DNA from: Orientallactaga sibirica
Taxonomy: Eukaryota > Chordata > Mammalia > Rodentia > Dipodidae
Direction of reading: 5' to 3'
NCBI GenBank assembly: GCA_036365145.1
Contig: JAEOAD010000004.1
Span: 52,789,001 to 52,853,000 of the forward strand
DNA length: 64,000 nt
Below are positions 9,433 to 20,510 of the stretch, in pieces (position 1 is the first letter of the stretch; each line of letters begins with the position of its first letter). The notes below the pieces were generated by a model that saw only the letters and a list, made by a program, of their open reading frames with translations, was not told where the DNA came from and made no database searches. The position numbers were made by a program, and so were the translations under genes.

Positions 9433-11344
9433 CTGCCTTTCCAGTGTCCATACTGCATAACTCCATGTTTTCCTTGTTTCACTCTCATCTTTGAAAATTC
9501 CTAAACTTTTGAAAAATTAACTGGAAAAATTAGTGTGCTTTTTGAGAGGTTTAGCATCATGACTCATACTGATGTGACTCATGCTAAAATAAACTGATGG
9601 AACTCCACATTGGATAACATATGAAGAAATATATTTCCTGTCTTCATAATGTGTAACTTTTCAGTTAAGTAAGACTCACTAAATACTGGTATCATCTATT
9701 TTTCTTTGCCTGTATAAAATGATAATGAGAACTTGAATTTTTAATAGTTTTTTAAAACTTTCAGAAATTTTGATATTAAAGTTTCTTATTATCTTGGCTA
9801 ATGAATAAAAATGCTTAGGGAAAATAGAATGTATTGTGAAGTTTTCTGGCCTTCCAAAATATCACCACATAGTAAACTGAACAAGAGTGGTTAGTTTTGT
9901 AATATCATGTGTAGTTCACATATGTACTGTACTTGTTTATAACTGGTTGGTTAAAGATGTTTATAGACTAACAATAGTACTACCTTAAGGAGCTATAAGG
10001 ACATAAGATACCTGTTTCTTCAAAACAAGCATTTAAGTACCAACAACACTGCTCTTCCATGGTATCAGGCTCTACCCTACTAATCACAATTTTCTGTTAC
10101 AGATTAAAACTCAGACTTAAGCCATAGAAGAGCAAATGTCTGTTTTTCTGAACATGGACTCTCTTGACTCATCTTCCTCATAAATGCCACTTTGCCTGAC
10201 ATATCATCACACTTTAGACTTTGCTGATTAATGGCAATCTCATATTTTCCAAATGTTATCTGTTCAGTTTGATGATACATATTTTTGTGTATATAAAATC
10301 TATATCTATTATTTTGATTTACTTGTATATTTGCATATATGCTTTGGAATGATGAAATTCTGATGTTAGGGAATGATATAATCTTGGTTCTTTTTCATAA
10401 TCCACATCCACAAATAGTTATTTCACTGGATACTCAACAGATTTCTTTCAGTTAACACAATATTGCTATTGAGTGGTGCTGTCATGTTTGCTGTTGACAT
10501 CTTTGTGCAGTGATATCATGCCAGGGAGGTGTCTCTGGAGTTGCTTGTGCATCCTGTAATTTATCACTCTGTGTAACGAGAAGTACAGTTTGCAAGATTA
10601 ACTCATGCAAGCATATTCCACTACAGAACCTGGAATGTTTTATTTTGCACCAAATGATCATGGAAGGAAACCACCAAACCAAATCATTGATGATGTTGAT
10701 ATTGTAATATATTATTATGTGGGCACATGAAACATAATTATGCTAGGGAGAATGAAAAATACTGTCTAAAGAAAGGGTTTCCATATTTCAATATCTCTTC
10801 ACAAATATCCCACCAATGAAACATATTTTAATTTACTTACTAATATTTATGATAAGCACCAGAATAATATCAGAGATATAGGAGTCTCAAATTTCTTAAA
10901 AAAAACCTCTTAAATACAAAAAAACCCTTCCACTTTAGACAGTCAGTTACATATATTAGGCAGCTTTACCCTATTTGCCTTCCCAAGAAATAATAAGCTG
11001 ATCTTCTAAATAACATAACTATTTGAGCGTGCAGTCCATATTAGTTGTGATAATTCCAATAAGCAAAAAAAAAAGAGATTTTTGAAAAAGAAAACACTAA
11101 AATTTGAACAATAGAGGCATATTTATTACTAATCTCTTCAAAACATGATTAAAAATGTATGTTATTTACAATAGGCATTAAGCTTAAGCAACCATTCTTC
11201 TTTTATCCCTCTCTAAATACTAACTGTATAACCATATGAAATACTTTTTTCCTTTATAACAAATCAATAATACAAAACAGAAATCATATTTTGTTTAGTT
11301 TAAATATATAAAAAATTGAATTATTGTACTTAATTTTTTCTTTA
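9433..11344. other. single-copy AT-rich sequence
   Basis: About 1.9 kb without a recognised repeat. Around 10480-10710 the base composition is more balanced and both strands have about 65-residue frames, but no flanking splice pattern or protein family was recognisable. Confidence 0.45.
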
Positions 11345-11835
11345 TTCTTTGACAGTTTCATACATGTATACAATATATTTTGATAATATTCACCCCTTAT
11401 ATAACACTTTTTTAGCTCTCTCCCAGTAAAATCCTTCCCTTCCTACTATTATGTCTGCTTTTACCCTCACTTAGGTTAATTAGAATTCTTTGCATGAACA
11501 TGGGTTGGGGAGCTATTTATAGATGCCTGGGAAACTTACTAGTGGCTACTCTACTGAAGAACATGACTCCTTCTCTCCTAGGAGCATAAACTTCCAAGGG
11601 GTTGTCAGGGTGGCATGGGCCTCATTGGCCCCACCCTATTCCTGATGGGATACTGACTGGATTTACCTTGTGCAAGTTTTGTACAAGTGACAGCAATTAC
11701 TGTGAGTTCATGAGGGCAACAGCCAGAAGGCAATATTTCACAGAACTCCTCTCCATGTTCTGACTGGCAGTTATTCTGTCCCCTCTTCTGTGATGTTTCC
11801 TGACCCTTACAGGGGGGTGTTTTCTTCGTACATTT
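11345..11835 (-). mobile_element. L1 3' UTR fragment (Lx-like)
   Basis: On the plus strand the 3' end appears first (TTGACAGTTTCATACATGTATAC). Text typical of rodent Lx 3' UTRs follows: GTTCATGAGGGCAACAGCC, then a GACCCTTACAGG region. It has the same layout as 51772-52430. The 5' part is truncated. Confidence 0.8.
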
Positions 11836-11889
11836 TCATGAACATCACACATGTGGAAAATTTTGAAATAAATTTCTAGTATGCATATT

Positions 11890-12259
11890 TGTGGTAGTTT
11901 GAATGGATGGTTCCCAATATTTTCAGGATTTTATTAAAGCTTGTAATTTATATCTATAGTCACCCGGCTGGAGGTGGTATCACTGTGGGTGGATCCTAGG
12001 GTCTAGCCCTAAGGTATGGGGTTGGATTTGGAATTCCAATATAAATATATAAGTGCTTGAGCTTAGCCTGGAATTCCTGAAGTGTGCTTGCTTGCTTATG
12101 GTGGCTTTTGACTTCACTCTGTCTCTGCTTGGTCCTGTGAAAGAAAGCACCTTCTTCTGCCATTATGGAACTTCCCCTAGATATGTAAGCTGCAATAAGT
12201 ATCCCTTCCTCCATAACTATGACTGGTTTGTAAGATCATCCCAGAAGCCATCTACTACA
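11890..12259 (+). mobile_element. ERVL-MaLR solo LTR with perfect target duplication
   Basis: A 370-bp LTR starts TGTGGTAGTTTGAATGG and ends TCTACTACA. It is flanked by the identical 5-mer ATATT at 11885-11889 and 12260-12264. The 3' half holds the family's ACTTCCCCTAGATATGTAAGC block, and AATAAG stands where an AATAAA polyadenylation signal would be expected. Confidence 0.92.
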
Positions 12260-12439
12260 ATATTCTAACTACAAGCAAAGCAATCATCATTTTATAATAG
12301 AAAAATACAAAATGCATTTTCTAATGATTAACTTTTTGCTTTTTCTATCTAAATATAAATGTACATACTTGCACATACATGTTTAAATTCCTCTATGTCA
12401 GCATAAATGAGGCTGATTTTTAAACTTTGTCATATTTTT

Positions 12440-12790
12440 TAAGGTTGTTTTAATTTCAAAGCAAACTAGGATGTTTGAGATATTTTCTCCTACTTCTGCA
12501 CAGCTTCCTCCACTGTTAACATCCTGCAAAGTACATTTCCCATAATCCATAAACCTACACATCCTTATCACCTAAAGAACCATTTTTTATATTAGGGTCC
12601 ATTCTTGATGTTAGATAGTCTATAGTTTTGATACATCTATATTACAAATACGTACCTTTACAATGTTGTCCATATTAGTGTCACTGTTTTGATTAATGTA
12701 TGAACTGCCTATTCTCTGCCCTCTCTCTGCTGGGTCTTGGAGGCCACAAATCTTTTTCCTTGTCCCCATAGATTGATTATAATCATCTAC
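12440..12790 (-). mobile_element. ancient L1M-type 3' UTR
   Basis: The text GTTAACATCCTGCAAAGTAC, TTAGGGTCCATTCTTGATG and ATAGTTTTGATACATCT follows the order of the antisense strand of old mammalian L1M 3' UTRs. It is heavily diverged and the boundaries are soft. Confidence 0.6.
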
Positions 12791-13364
12791 CTAATTTTAC
12801 TTTATGAAAAAAATTATTTTAAAACACTTTTCATGACAATAGCTTTTAAAATATACTGATTTGTAAAATTTCAGACTATTGTTTTAAAGCACAATTCCTC
12901 CATGTTTGGGACCATATAGAATTTAAACAATCTGATACTATTGGATATTTATGAAGCAAATTTCTTTTACATCACTATTATAAAGAATTCTCTTATGATT
13001 TTCCATTAAGTTTTAAAAGTATTATGATTTTATTTACATTCAGAACAAATGTTGAAGTCCACCTTTTCCATTTTTTCAGACTAACACCAATTCTTGTAGT
13101 TACTTGTCTTCTAACCTTACTTCAGATATGTAATCAAACCTTTCATGTCTTACTACAGTGTAGTACCCCAACACCCAAACACTGTTTTCCACTTTCATGT
13201 ATATTATGCTTTTTTCAAGTTACCATCATTCTTTGCTTTTAAACATGCAATAGTGATGGGATATGGAATTCATGTCCTTGCCCTCTTCAAGTAGTCTCAA
13301 CAAAACAACTGAAATTATCTTTTCAAACCTGGGCTGGCTTGTGTCAGTCTTATTCTCTTTTGCT
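12791..13364. other. single-copy sequence, nothing recognised
   Basis: AT-rich and without a feature I can support. Confidence 0.4.
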
Positions 13365-13751
13365 TAGAAGAACAAAGAAACTTGAAGCTAAGTAAACTAA
13401 AAAACTAGCTTGGAGGAATGATTACTTGATTTTAAGAGTTACAATAGATCTAACAGTAATCAACTGTATTATATGGACATCTAAAAACCAACTGGAAATG
13501 AAACCAAAATATTCACTTATAAGAGTGTCAGTATAAAATGCTGTGGATTGTAATGAAATATGGAAAGGATAGTGTGGTGTTAAAAATTAGAATTAAAGAA
13601 CAGAAAGAATAGAAAGTAGAATAGAGCTCAGAGATAATTGTACATAAATATATGAGTTATTTTGACAAAGATCAGCACTTCAAGAAAGAAGAGAATCTTT
13701 TCAGCATAGTGTTAGAACAATTTGTAATTCAGGTGCAAAAATATAACCTTC

Positions 13752-14480
13752 GATGTCTGACCATATTTTTTCAAATTTCATTATTTCATCTTTCCTTATG
13801 GATACATAGAATTCCATAGTATAGATATATCACATCTTTGTTATCCATTCATCTAATGATGGACATCTAGGTTGATTCCAGCTCTTTGCTATTATGAATT
13901 GAGAAGCTATAAACATGGTTGAGCAAATGTCTCTGATCTGAGGTTTGGAGCCTTTAGGGTAAATGTCCTATAAGGGAATAACTGGATCCGTTGGTAGGTC
14001 TATGGTCATCCTTTTCAGGTGTCTCCATATAGCTTTCCACAATGGTTGAACCATTTTACATTCCCACCATCAGTGGAAGCTTGATCCTATTTCTTCACAG
14101 CCTTGCCAGCATTTGTTTTCATTGTTTTTTTAATGTTAGCCATCCTTACTTGGGTAAGGTGGAATCTCATAGTTGTTTTAATTTGCATTTCCCTGATGAT
14201 TATGGATGTTGAACATTTTCTTAAGTGTGTGTTTGCTATTTGTATTTCTTCCTCTGAGAACTCCCTGTGCAGTTCTCTGCCCCATTTTGTGAGTGGGTTG
14301 CTTGATGATTTATGATTTAGGCTTTGGAGTTCTTTGTACATTCTAGAAATTAGTCCTCTGTCAGTTGTATAGCTGGTGAAAATTCTCTCCCATTCTGTGG
14401 GTAATCTGCTGGCTTTGGTTATGGTATGTTTGTCAGTGAAAAAGCTTTTCAGCTTCATGAGATCCCAATCGTTGAGTGAG
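13752..14480 (-). pseudogene. L1 ORF2 C-terminal fragment, inverted
   Basis: The minus-strand frame shows SLNDWDLMKLKSFFTDKHTI, then PLTKWGRELHREFSEEEIQI, then CSTSIIIREMQIKTTMRFHL. These are the hallmark blocks after the RT and before the cysteine-rich end. The continuation toward 13760 includes the SLDEWI and YYGIL regions in a second frame. A stop after about 167 residues breaks it. Confidence 0.92.
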
Positions 14481-14528
14481 CTCACCCAATCACAAAAAGA
14501 TAATAAGCATTCTGAGGACCAGACAATA

Positions 14529-14602
14529 GGCAGGGTGGGATGGAGGGAAGGTGACAGTGGGAGGGAGCGATAGGATGGGAGGGAGGACAAGGGTAGGGGG
14601 AT
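14529..14602 (+). repeat. G-rich polypurine tract of the L1 3' UTR
   Basis: Nine runs of three or more G fall within about 75 bp just after the ORF2 end. This G-rich tract is a conserved feature of mammalian L1 3' UTRs and can fold into G-quadruplexes. A second copy is at 29642-29685. Confidence 0.85.
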
Positions 14603-15961
14603 ACAAATAGGGACACAAAAAGAAATGATACTATAAAACTCTATATTCTGAACAATAAGCTAAAACATTGATCCTTCAGCAGGCCTGCAGAGGGAACACC
14701 TGAACCACAGGAAACTGGAGAAAACCTCTTGAAGACCAATTTTAATTTTCTCGTGCTTTACTCTCTCTTCTCTCTCCCTCTCTCTCTCTTTCTCTCCATC
14801 GCCTCTCTATACACACTTTCTCTTTTATATTATCTATCTTTTTCTCCCCTCACCTTCCTAGGCACTAACTTATAATTCCCAGTACCAGCATGGGGTTAAC
14901 TTTCACAATGAGCTGTAGATCCAAGATACCTACAAGGTTTCCCAAAAAAGACAGATTTCTGTCAGAGTTCTTGATGACCCACCAATGGTTAATAGTAAGA
15001 CCCTACTGTCAAAGACAGCATACACGTATGAAACCAAACACAGAGAGACTTGGCCAGAATCTGGAAGAGGGTCAGTCCCCAGACAGTTAGCTAGTCTAGT
15101 GCCAGAGGGTGCTACAAGAGCAACTGGGGGAAAATGGCTGACATCGGTCCAAACAACTTCCAGTCTAAGGTATCCAGCAAGAAACAACCTGATGTAATGT
15201 TCAAACAAGTGCAGTAGTGGCACACAGCCATGGTGAGCAACCAATGGCTCTTTCTTGATTTGGCTAATTGATCCACTCAGTGGAATGGAACTCATTGCTG
15301 GAACTGGGAAATAAGTCAAAAACATGTACAAAAAATGAGCACAGTCTCCAATCAAGATACCACCAAATGTGGGCTAGAAGAGAGACTACCCATATAAAAT
15401 TCCCTCCAAGATATCTATGGCCATCCCATATATCTAGTACTAACTTCTCTCTCCATTGGAGAATTTGCTTATCTTTTTCAGATGGACAACGAACCTGAAG
15501 GGAGGATCAGCCAATCACACCTCACCAAGGCTCCAGCTGAAACCATAGAGTAATGTGGGGGAAGGGCAAGAGTTCAATGTTCTTGGGGATCACGACACCA
15601 GAAAAAGGCTGAAGGACATAAACACAGAGAACATCTAACTCCTACTAAGCCAGATATCCAGAGACACAGAGGCTCCCAAAACCTCATCACTGAATTAGAG
15701 CTAAAATTACTCCAATGTGGCTCAGGAAAATTTGCGGAAGAGGTGGTGGAAAGAATGTTAGAGCCACAAGTTGGGGCATTATGCACAGAGACTGGGGCCT
15801 ACCCTCATCACTCTTGACTACCCCCACTATGCATGAACCACATTCCCCATTGATAAGGGTCCCTATGGAAGAGGGAGGACAGGGAGGAGGATAATGGAAT
15901 CACCACTATGAATGTAAAATTAGAATAATATACATAAAAATAAATTTAAAAAATTTAAAAA

Positions 15962-15963
<2 letters not shown>

Positions 15964-16010
<47 letters not shown>
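15964..16010. repeat. (TA)n microsatellite at L1 tail
   Basis: About 23 TA units follow the A-rich L1 3' tail. Confidence 0.98.
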
Positions 16011-16012
<2 letters not shown>

Positions 16013-16225
16013 TTCTATTAACTTCTAATGCAGTGTACAAAAATTAAACCAAAACTGAACATAGATATGAATGTAAAAAATGCAAAGCTATTAAAAATGT
16101 AGTAGAATGCAGTTGAGAATCCTTATGGTACATGCTAGAAGTTCTTACACATGTAAAATACACTTAGAAAAGGACTATAATTTGAGTTTCTCTGAAATTA
16201 GCAATATTAAAACTGTTAACTAATT

Positions 16226-16642
16226 GATAATTCCACAGTGTTCATTTCACTTAATAACATTTATAGTTGTATTTTTTATTATAGATTCCTTAAGATTTTC
16301 TGAACAATCAACATGTGTCCCACAAGCAGATACATTTGTACTTCTTCTCAAATGTTTTAGCTTTATGCTACAAATAAGATCTCTTGAGAAACTTTTTTTT
16401 TGTTTGTTTGTTTTTTTTTGTTTTTAGACACTACAAGTCCAGGATGCTAACCACTGCAAGGCAGAGTCACCTCATAGTTTTTATTTCTTCATTGTATCTT
16501 CAAGCATCAAAACAGCCAAAGGGTATTGTTTGGCTGCAATTGTTTCCTTCTGCTCATCATTTATTCAAAATCTGAAGGTTTTATCAGAAAGCAACATTCA
16601 ATTTTGTCAAGTGGTTTCCCCCCAACAACATTTTGCAAAATT
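16226..16642. other. single-copy sequence with T/GTTT tract
   Basis: It contains TTTTTTTTGTTTGTTTGTTT near 16393-16420 and is otherwise featureless. It ends at the poly-T of the next L1. Confidence 0.45.
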
Positions 16643-17189
16643 TTCTTTTTTTCTTTATTTTCTTTTTTTCTTGTTTTTATTAGATATGGGCATAATTTGT
16701 ATGTAAAGAACAAATGTTCATACCATCCTTTCCCTCCTCTCTGTCTCTTTTCTGAAGAGGCCTTCTTCATTAGCAGTACGGATCAACCCACTGGGGATTG
16801 TAGGTCATGCATTATGGGGGAGAAGCAACATTTGCAAAATGTGCCAACTTGTGGCTCTAAAAATCTTCCTGCCCCCTCTTCCACAAAATTCCCTGAGCCA
16901 TTCTGGGAACATTATAAATCTACTTTAGTGATAGGCATTCAGGAGCCTCTGGATCTCTGGTTTGGTAGGTGTTGAGTGTCCTCAGTGTCTATCTCAATCA
17001 CCCTTGTGTTGATATCAGATACACTGAGAAAGTAGCTCTCTAACTCATTTCCCCAATTCCTCTGTGGTTTCAGCTGGGGCCAGGGTGGAGTACCCCAGGA
17101 CGTTTATCTCCTCAGGTCCAGCTCCTGTCTGAAAAAGAAAAGCAGATTATCTATCCAGTGGAGAATGAAGATAGCACTGCTTAAATTGG

Positions 17190-17266
17190 TAATCATTATT
17201 AATTTAATAATTGAATAATAGTATAATAATAATTTAATAATAATTTAATAATAATAATTTAATAAT
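17190..17266. repeat. (TAA)n-like AT-rich tract
   Basis: Repeats of AATTTAATAATAATTT type lie between the 3' UTR piece and the endonuclease piece of copy C. It could mark the old A tail of a separate insertion. Confidence 0.9.
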
Positions 17267-17873
17267 AGTCTCCAACTATGCTGGTGTTGGTGTTTATTTC
17301 TATTTTGTTGTTGAGTAGATTTTGTTTTATAAACTGTGGTGCACCTGTGTTTGAGCATACATGTTTATCACTGTGATGTGCTCATGTTGGATCATTCCTT
17401 TGATGAGTAGGAAGTGCTTTCTTTGTCCTTTTTAAATTACTTTTGGTTTGAAGTCTATTTTATCAGATATCAATATAGCAACACTTGCTTGTTTTTTATT
17501 TCCATTTGATTCGAATATCATTTTCCAACCTTTCATCCTGAGGAGGTATCTATCTTTAATGGTGAGGTGGGTTTCTTGAAGACAGCAGATAGAAAGGTCC
17601 AGTTTTTTGATCTATCCTGATAATCTGTGTCTTTTGATGGGTAAGGTAAGACCATTAATATTTAAAGTTATTACTGTGAGGTTTGAATTAATCGCTGCCA
17701 TGTTGAGGTGTTTTATGGGGTTTGACACTTTCTTGTCTTGTGTTATATGGTGTCTTGAGCCTGGTTTATTTTGGTTATTATGATATTATTCTTGTTGGCT
17801 CTTGAGACTGGTTATTTGACTATTCTGTGTGGAGTATTCCCTCAAGTATTCTCTGTAGGTTTGGCTTTGTAGG
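17267..17873 (-). pseudogene. L1 ORF2 N-terminal endonuclease fragment
   Basis: Nearly colinear with 1949-2545 of copy A at the nucleotide level, for example GGTGTTGGTGTTTATTTCT and TTATCAGATA. Frameshifts and stops prevent a long frame. The catalytic C-terminal third is missing at the (TAA)n side. Confidence 0.88.
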
Positions 17874-18238
17874 TGTGGTAGTTTGAATAGATATCCCCCA
17901 ATATATTCAGTGTTTAATTAGTTTATAGTTTGCATCTGCAACCACTTGGCTGGAGGCAGTGTCAGTGGGTGGATCTTAAGGTGTGGTGGTGGGTTTAGGA
18001 TTTCAATCTAAAGATATGCAAAGTGTGCCTAGTTGGAGTTCCTGAGGTGTGCTGTGCTGTGTGGCTTTTGCTTGTGGCTTTGCTCTCTGTGTTTGGTTCT
18101 GTGAAGGAAGGCAAGCCAGCTTCTTCTGCCATTATGGAACTTCCCCTGGATCTGTAAGCTTCAATAAATAAATTCCTTCCTCCATAACTGTGCCTGGTCT
18201 GGAAGTTCATCACAGAAAACCTGAAGCTGTCTGTTACA
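17874..18238 (+). mobile_element. ERVL-MaLR solo LTR inserted in L1
   Basis: A 365-bp LTR starts TGTGGTAGTTTGAATAG and ends CTGTTACA, with the identical 5-mer GTAGG on both sides (17869-17873 and 18239-18243). The L1 text resumes at CATATAATAATAG and matches copy A at 2546. It is related to the LTR at 11890-12259. An AATAAA lies near 18164. Confidence 0.95.
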
Positions 18239-18299
18239 GTAGGCATATAATAATAGAGTTGACTTTTTTTCTGGAAAGTTTTTTTCATCATCTATTATG

Positions 18300-19204
18300 A
18301 GGGATACTTTTTCTGGCTAATGTAGCTTGGGTTGGAAGTCTTAGTTTTTCAGACTTTGAAGTGTTCCATTCCAGGCTCTTCTGGCTTTCAGGGATTCCTT
18401 TGAGAAATCTGATGTAATTTTGATGTGATTGCTTTTGTATGTTGTGAATTGCTTCTCTCTTGCTGCTTTTAACACTTTCTCTTTTTTGTTATTGTTGTTA
18501 AGAGTTTTAACTGTGATGTGTCTTCGAGAGTTTCTTCTTAGGTCCTGTCTGTTTGGTGTTCTGCGGGCTTTTTGTATGTAGATGGGCTTCTCATTTGAGA
18601 GATTCAGAACATTTTTTCAATAATCTTCTTGAGGATGTTCTCTATGCCTCTGGTCTGGATTTCCTCTCCTTCTGGTATATCCATGATCCGGATGTTTGCT
18701 TGTTTTAGGGTGTCCCACAGTTCCCTCATATTCTGTTCACTTGATTTTTTGAACTTAGCAAAGTTTCTAGCCTCACGATCAATTTCTTCTATTTATCTTC
18801 CAGGTCAGAGGTTCTATCTTCCACATGAGTAACTCTGTTGGTGAGTGGTTCTAGCGAGGTTTTCATAATTTCTATTTGATTTTTGTTTTCTGTTGTGCTA
18901 CTTTGCATTGTGTCCAATTCTTTTTTGAGGTATGATTTCAATTCAAGCTCTGATTTTCTTGATGCTTCCTGGAATTCATTCTTGCATTTGATCAAGTCTT
19001 CATTAAGGTTAAACAACTGGTTCCTGAGGTCTTCCATTTCTTGACTTACCTTCAACTTATTCATATCTCTTTGGAGGTTTCTAATGTTTTCTTCAATCAG
19101 GTTAAGCCTACTGTCCAAAGCTGAATGCTCTAGGAGATGATTCTGTTCAATTTCATTGATACAATTGTTGGCTCTTTGATGGTTTGCTTCAAGTTCAGTG
19201 ATAT
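18300..19204 (-). pseudogene. L1 ORF1 including the RNA-binding domain
   Basis: 19204-18789 encodes the coiled coil (109-residue frame with NLIEENIRNLQRDMNKLKVS and TNRVTHVEDRTSDLEDK). 18780-18340 encodes the RRM and C-terminal domain blocks: NIRIMDIPEGEE, RTPNRQDLRRN, EKVLKAAREKQFTTYK and ESLKARRAWNGTL. The two parts are in different frames. ORF1p binds L1 RNA as a trimer. This copy cannot encode it because of stops and the nested insertion before its start. Confidence 0.92.
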
Positions 19205-20240
19205 TTTAAATTATTTTTTATTGACAACTTCTATACTTACATACAAAAATAAAACCACCTGATATTTCCCTCCCCTCCCCCATTTCACTTTAGAACTCCA
19301 ATCTCCATCATATCCTCTCCCTCTCTCCATTAGTCTCTCTTTTAATTTGATGTCATCATCTTTTTCTTCTATTTTGAGGGTCTTGCGGAGGTATTGCTAG
19401 GCACTTCAAGGTCATGGATATCAAGGCCAATTTCTGTCTGGGCAGTTGCATTGTAAGAAGTCATACCCTTCCTTTGGCTCTTCCATTCTATCTGCCCCTT
19501 TTCTGCAATGGTCCCTGAGCCTTGGAGGGTGTGACAGAGATGTTTCACCTCTGTTTCAGTGCTGGGCACTCCTCCATCCCTTCTTCTTAGCACTATGTTG
19601 CCTTTTGGGTCATCCCAGTGGTCATCGCCATCCTTTTAACCAGAAGTGAGAGTAGCATTAATATGTGAATATAAACATTAAGTGTAGTACTTTCAGGGCA
19701 GCTTGATGGGAATAATATATACATTTAGTCAGACAAGAGCAGGCTTTATTATACCCCTAAGGCTCATGACCTCACCTACCATAGACTTTTGCTTAGGTTT
19801 TTCAGTACCAGGTATGTATTCCCTCCCGTAGAGAGGGCCTTCAGTCCAATTATGAAGCAGTTGGTTACCCCAAGAGTAGACAAGCCACTATTGCACCCGT
19901 TCAGTCATTGGGCCTGTCTGGCCAAACTTGAATATTCAGCGTCCACTGTTTTCACTGCTGAAGACTTCTGTCTCCCATATGCTGCATGCAGTGCAGCTTT
20001 TTCCAGCTTTCAATTGGCTGGTCTACAGGGAGAAGGTTTTCTGCTCCATACCAGCTTGTTTTCTCAGTGACCTTGCCTCTCAGGCAAGAGATGTCTTCAG
20101 CAATAGGGTCTTACTATCTGTTTCTCAAGGGAAACCAAGGGCTTTGGCAAAAGCCTTTAATGTTTTGGAGGTTACCGGGACCTCCTTGGCCAACAACTCA
20201 CTGGAAGGTATCCCATCCCACGTACTGAAAATTTTCTAGT
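19205..20240 (-). mobile_element. second L1 3' end nested in L1 ORF1
   Basis: Plus-strand reading starts with a T- and A-rich tail (AAATTATTTTTTATTGACAAC) and the 3' UTR, and ends near 20240. It then resumes copy C at the ORF1 start and 5' UTR, which matches 3120-3230 of copy A. The candidate flanking duplication (a CAGT...ATTTT-like stretch on both sides) is imperfect. The three overlapping plus-strand frames around 19790-20240 are not genes. Confidence 0.78.
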
Positions 20241-20384
20241 AACAGTCTATAGCTTTTTAATCAGAGTGCCATTGGTTGCTGTGTTTTCATTTTGGAATGA
20301 ATTTCTGTTGATTTCTCTATGATTTCATTGGAGTCTTCCACTGCAGGACTCGGCATCCTTGGAGGAGATCTGTCAGGTTTTTGG

Positions 20385-20457
20385 ATTTTTTTATTTTATT
20401 TTATTTTATTTTATTTTATTTTATTTTATTTTATTTTATTTTATTTTATTTTATTAT
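20385..20457. repeat. (TTTTA)n microsatellite
   Basis: About 13 pentamer units lie at the position where copy A has (CT)n(T)n. Confidence 0.98.
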
Positions 20458-20510
20458 TATGTGTGTTGTTGTGTACCTATTTTAGGAGGACTCTTTATTT
20501 TATTGAGGAG

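Larger units (their letters stand above)
13752..16004 (+). mobile_element. L1 3' end with 5' inversion (twin priming)
   Basis: 13752-14480 reads as L1 ORF2 C-terminus on the minus strand. From 14481 to about 15960 the sequence is the last codons of ORF2 and the 3' UTR on the plus strand, ending in an A-rich and TA-rich tail. The ORF2 pieces on the two sides do not overlap and are inverted relative to each other. The junction lies in a small palindrome, GTGAGCTCAC (14476-14485). This is the standard product of twin priming during target-primed reverse transcription. Confidence 0.88.
13741..16015. other. probable target-site duplication around the L1 insertion
   Basis: The left copy ATATAACCTTC at 13741-13751 and the right copy ATATATCCTTC at 16005-16015 differ at one position and bracket the younger L1. 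The AT-repeat tail partly overlaps the right copy, which makes its 5' limit uncertain. Confidence 0.6.
13365..16225 (+). mobile_element. ancient L1 ORF2 relic split by a younger L1
   Basis: The left arm 13365-13751 follows the nucleotide order of mammalian L1 ORF2 downstream of the RT (CTTGGAGGAATGATTACTTG, AACAGAAAGAATAGAAAG, ATTTTGACAAAGATCAGC). The right arm 16011-about 16225 picks up where the left arm stops (TGTACAAAAATTAAACC, GAATGTAAAAAATGCAAAGC). The two arms are contiguous in the ORF2 order, so the intervening 2.25 kb is an insertion. It is decayed beyond any open frame. Confidence 0.75.

Noticed and set aside
9107..9504. Overlapping 100-119-residue frames on both strands
   Set aside because: Low-complexity translations of (TTTC)n and (TTCC)n arrays.
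10482..10707. Possible exon or processed pseudogene with frames on both strands
   Set aside because: No family recognised, no polyA tail or target duplication, and frames of about 65 residues are expected by chance.
19789..20239. Three overlapping plus-strand frames of about 80-103 residues
   Set aside because: They lie antisense in an L1 3' UTR.
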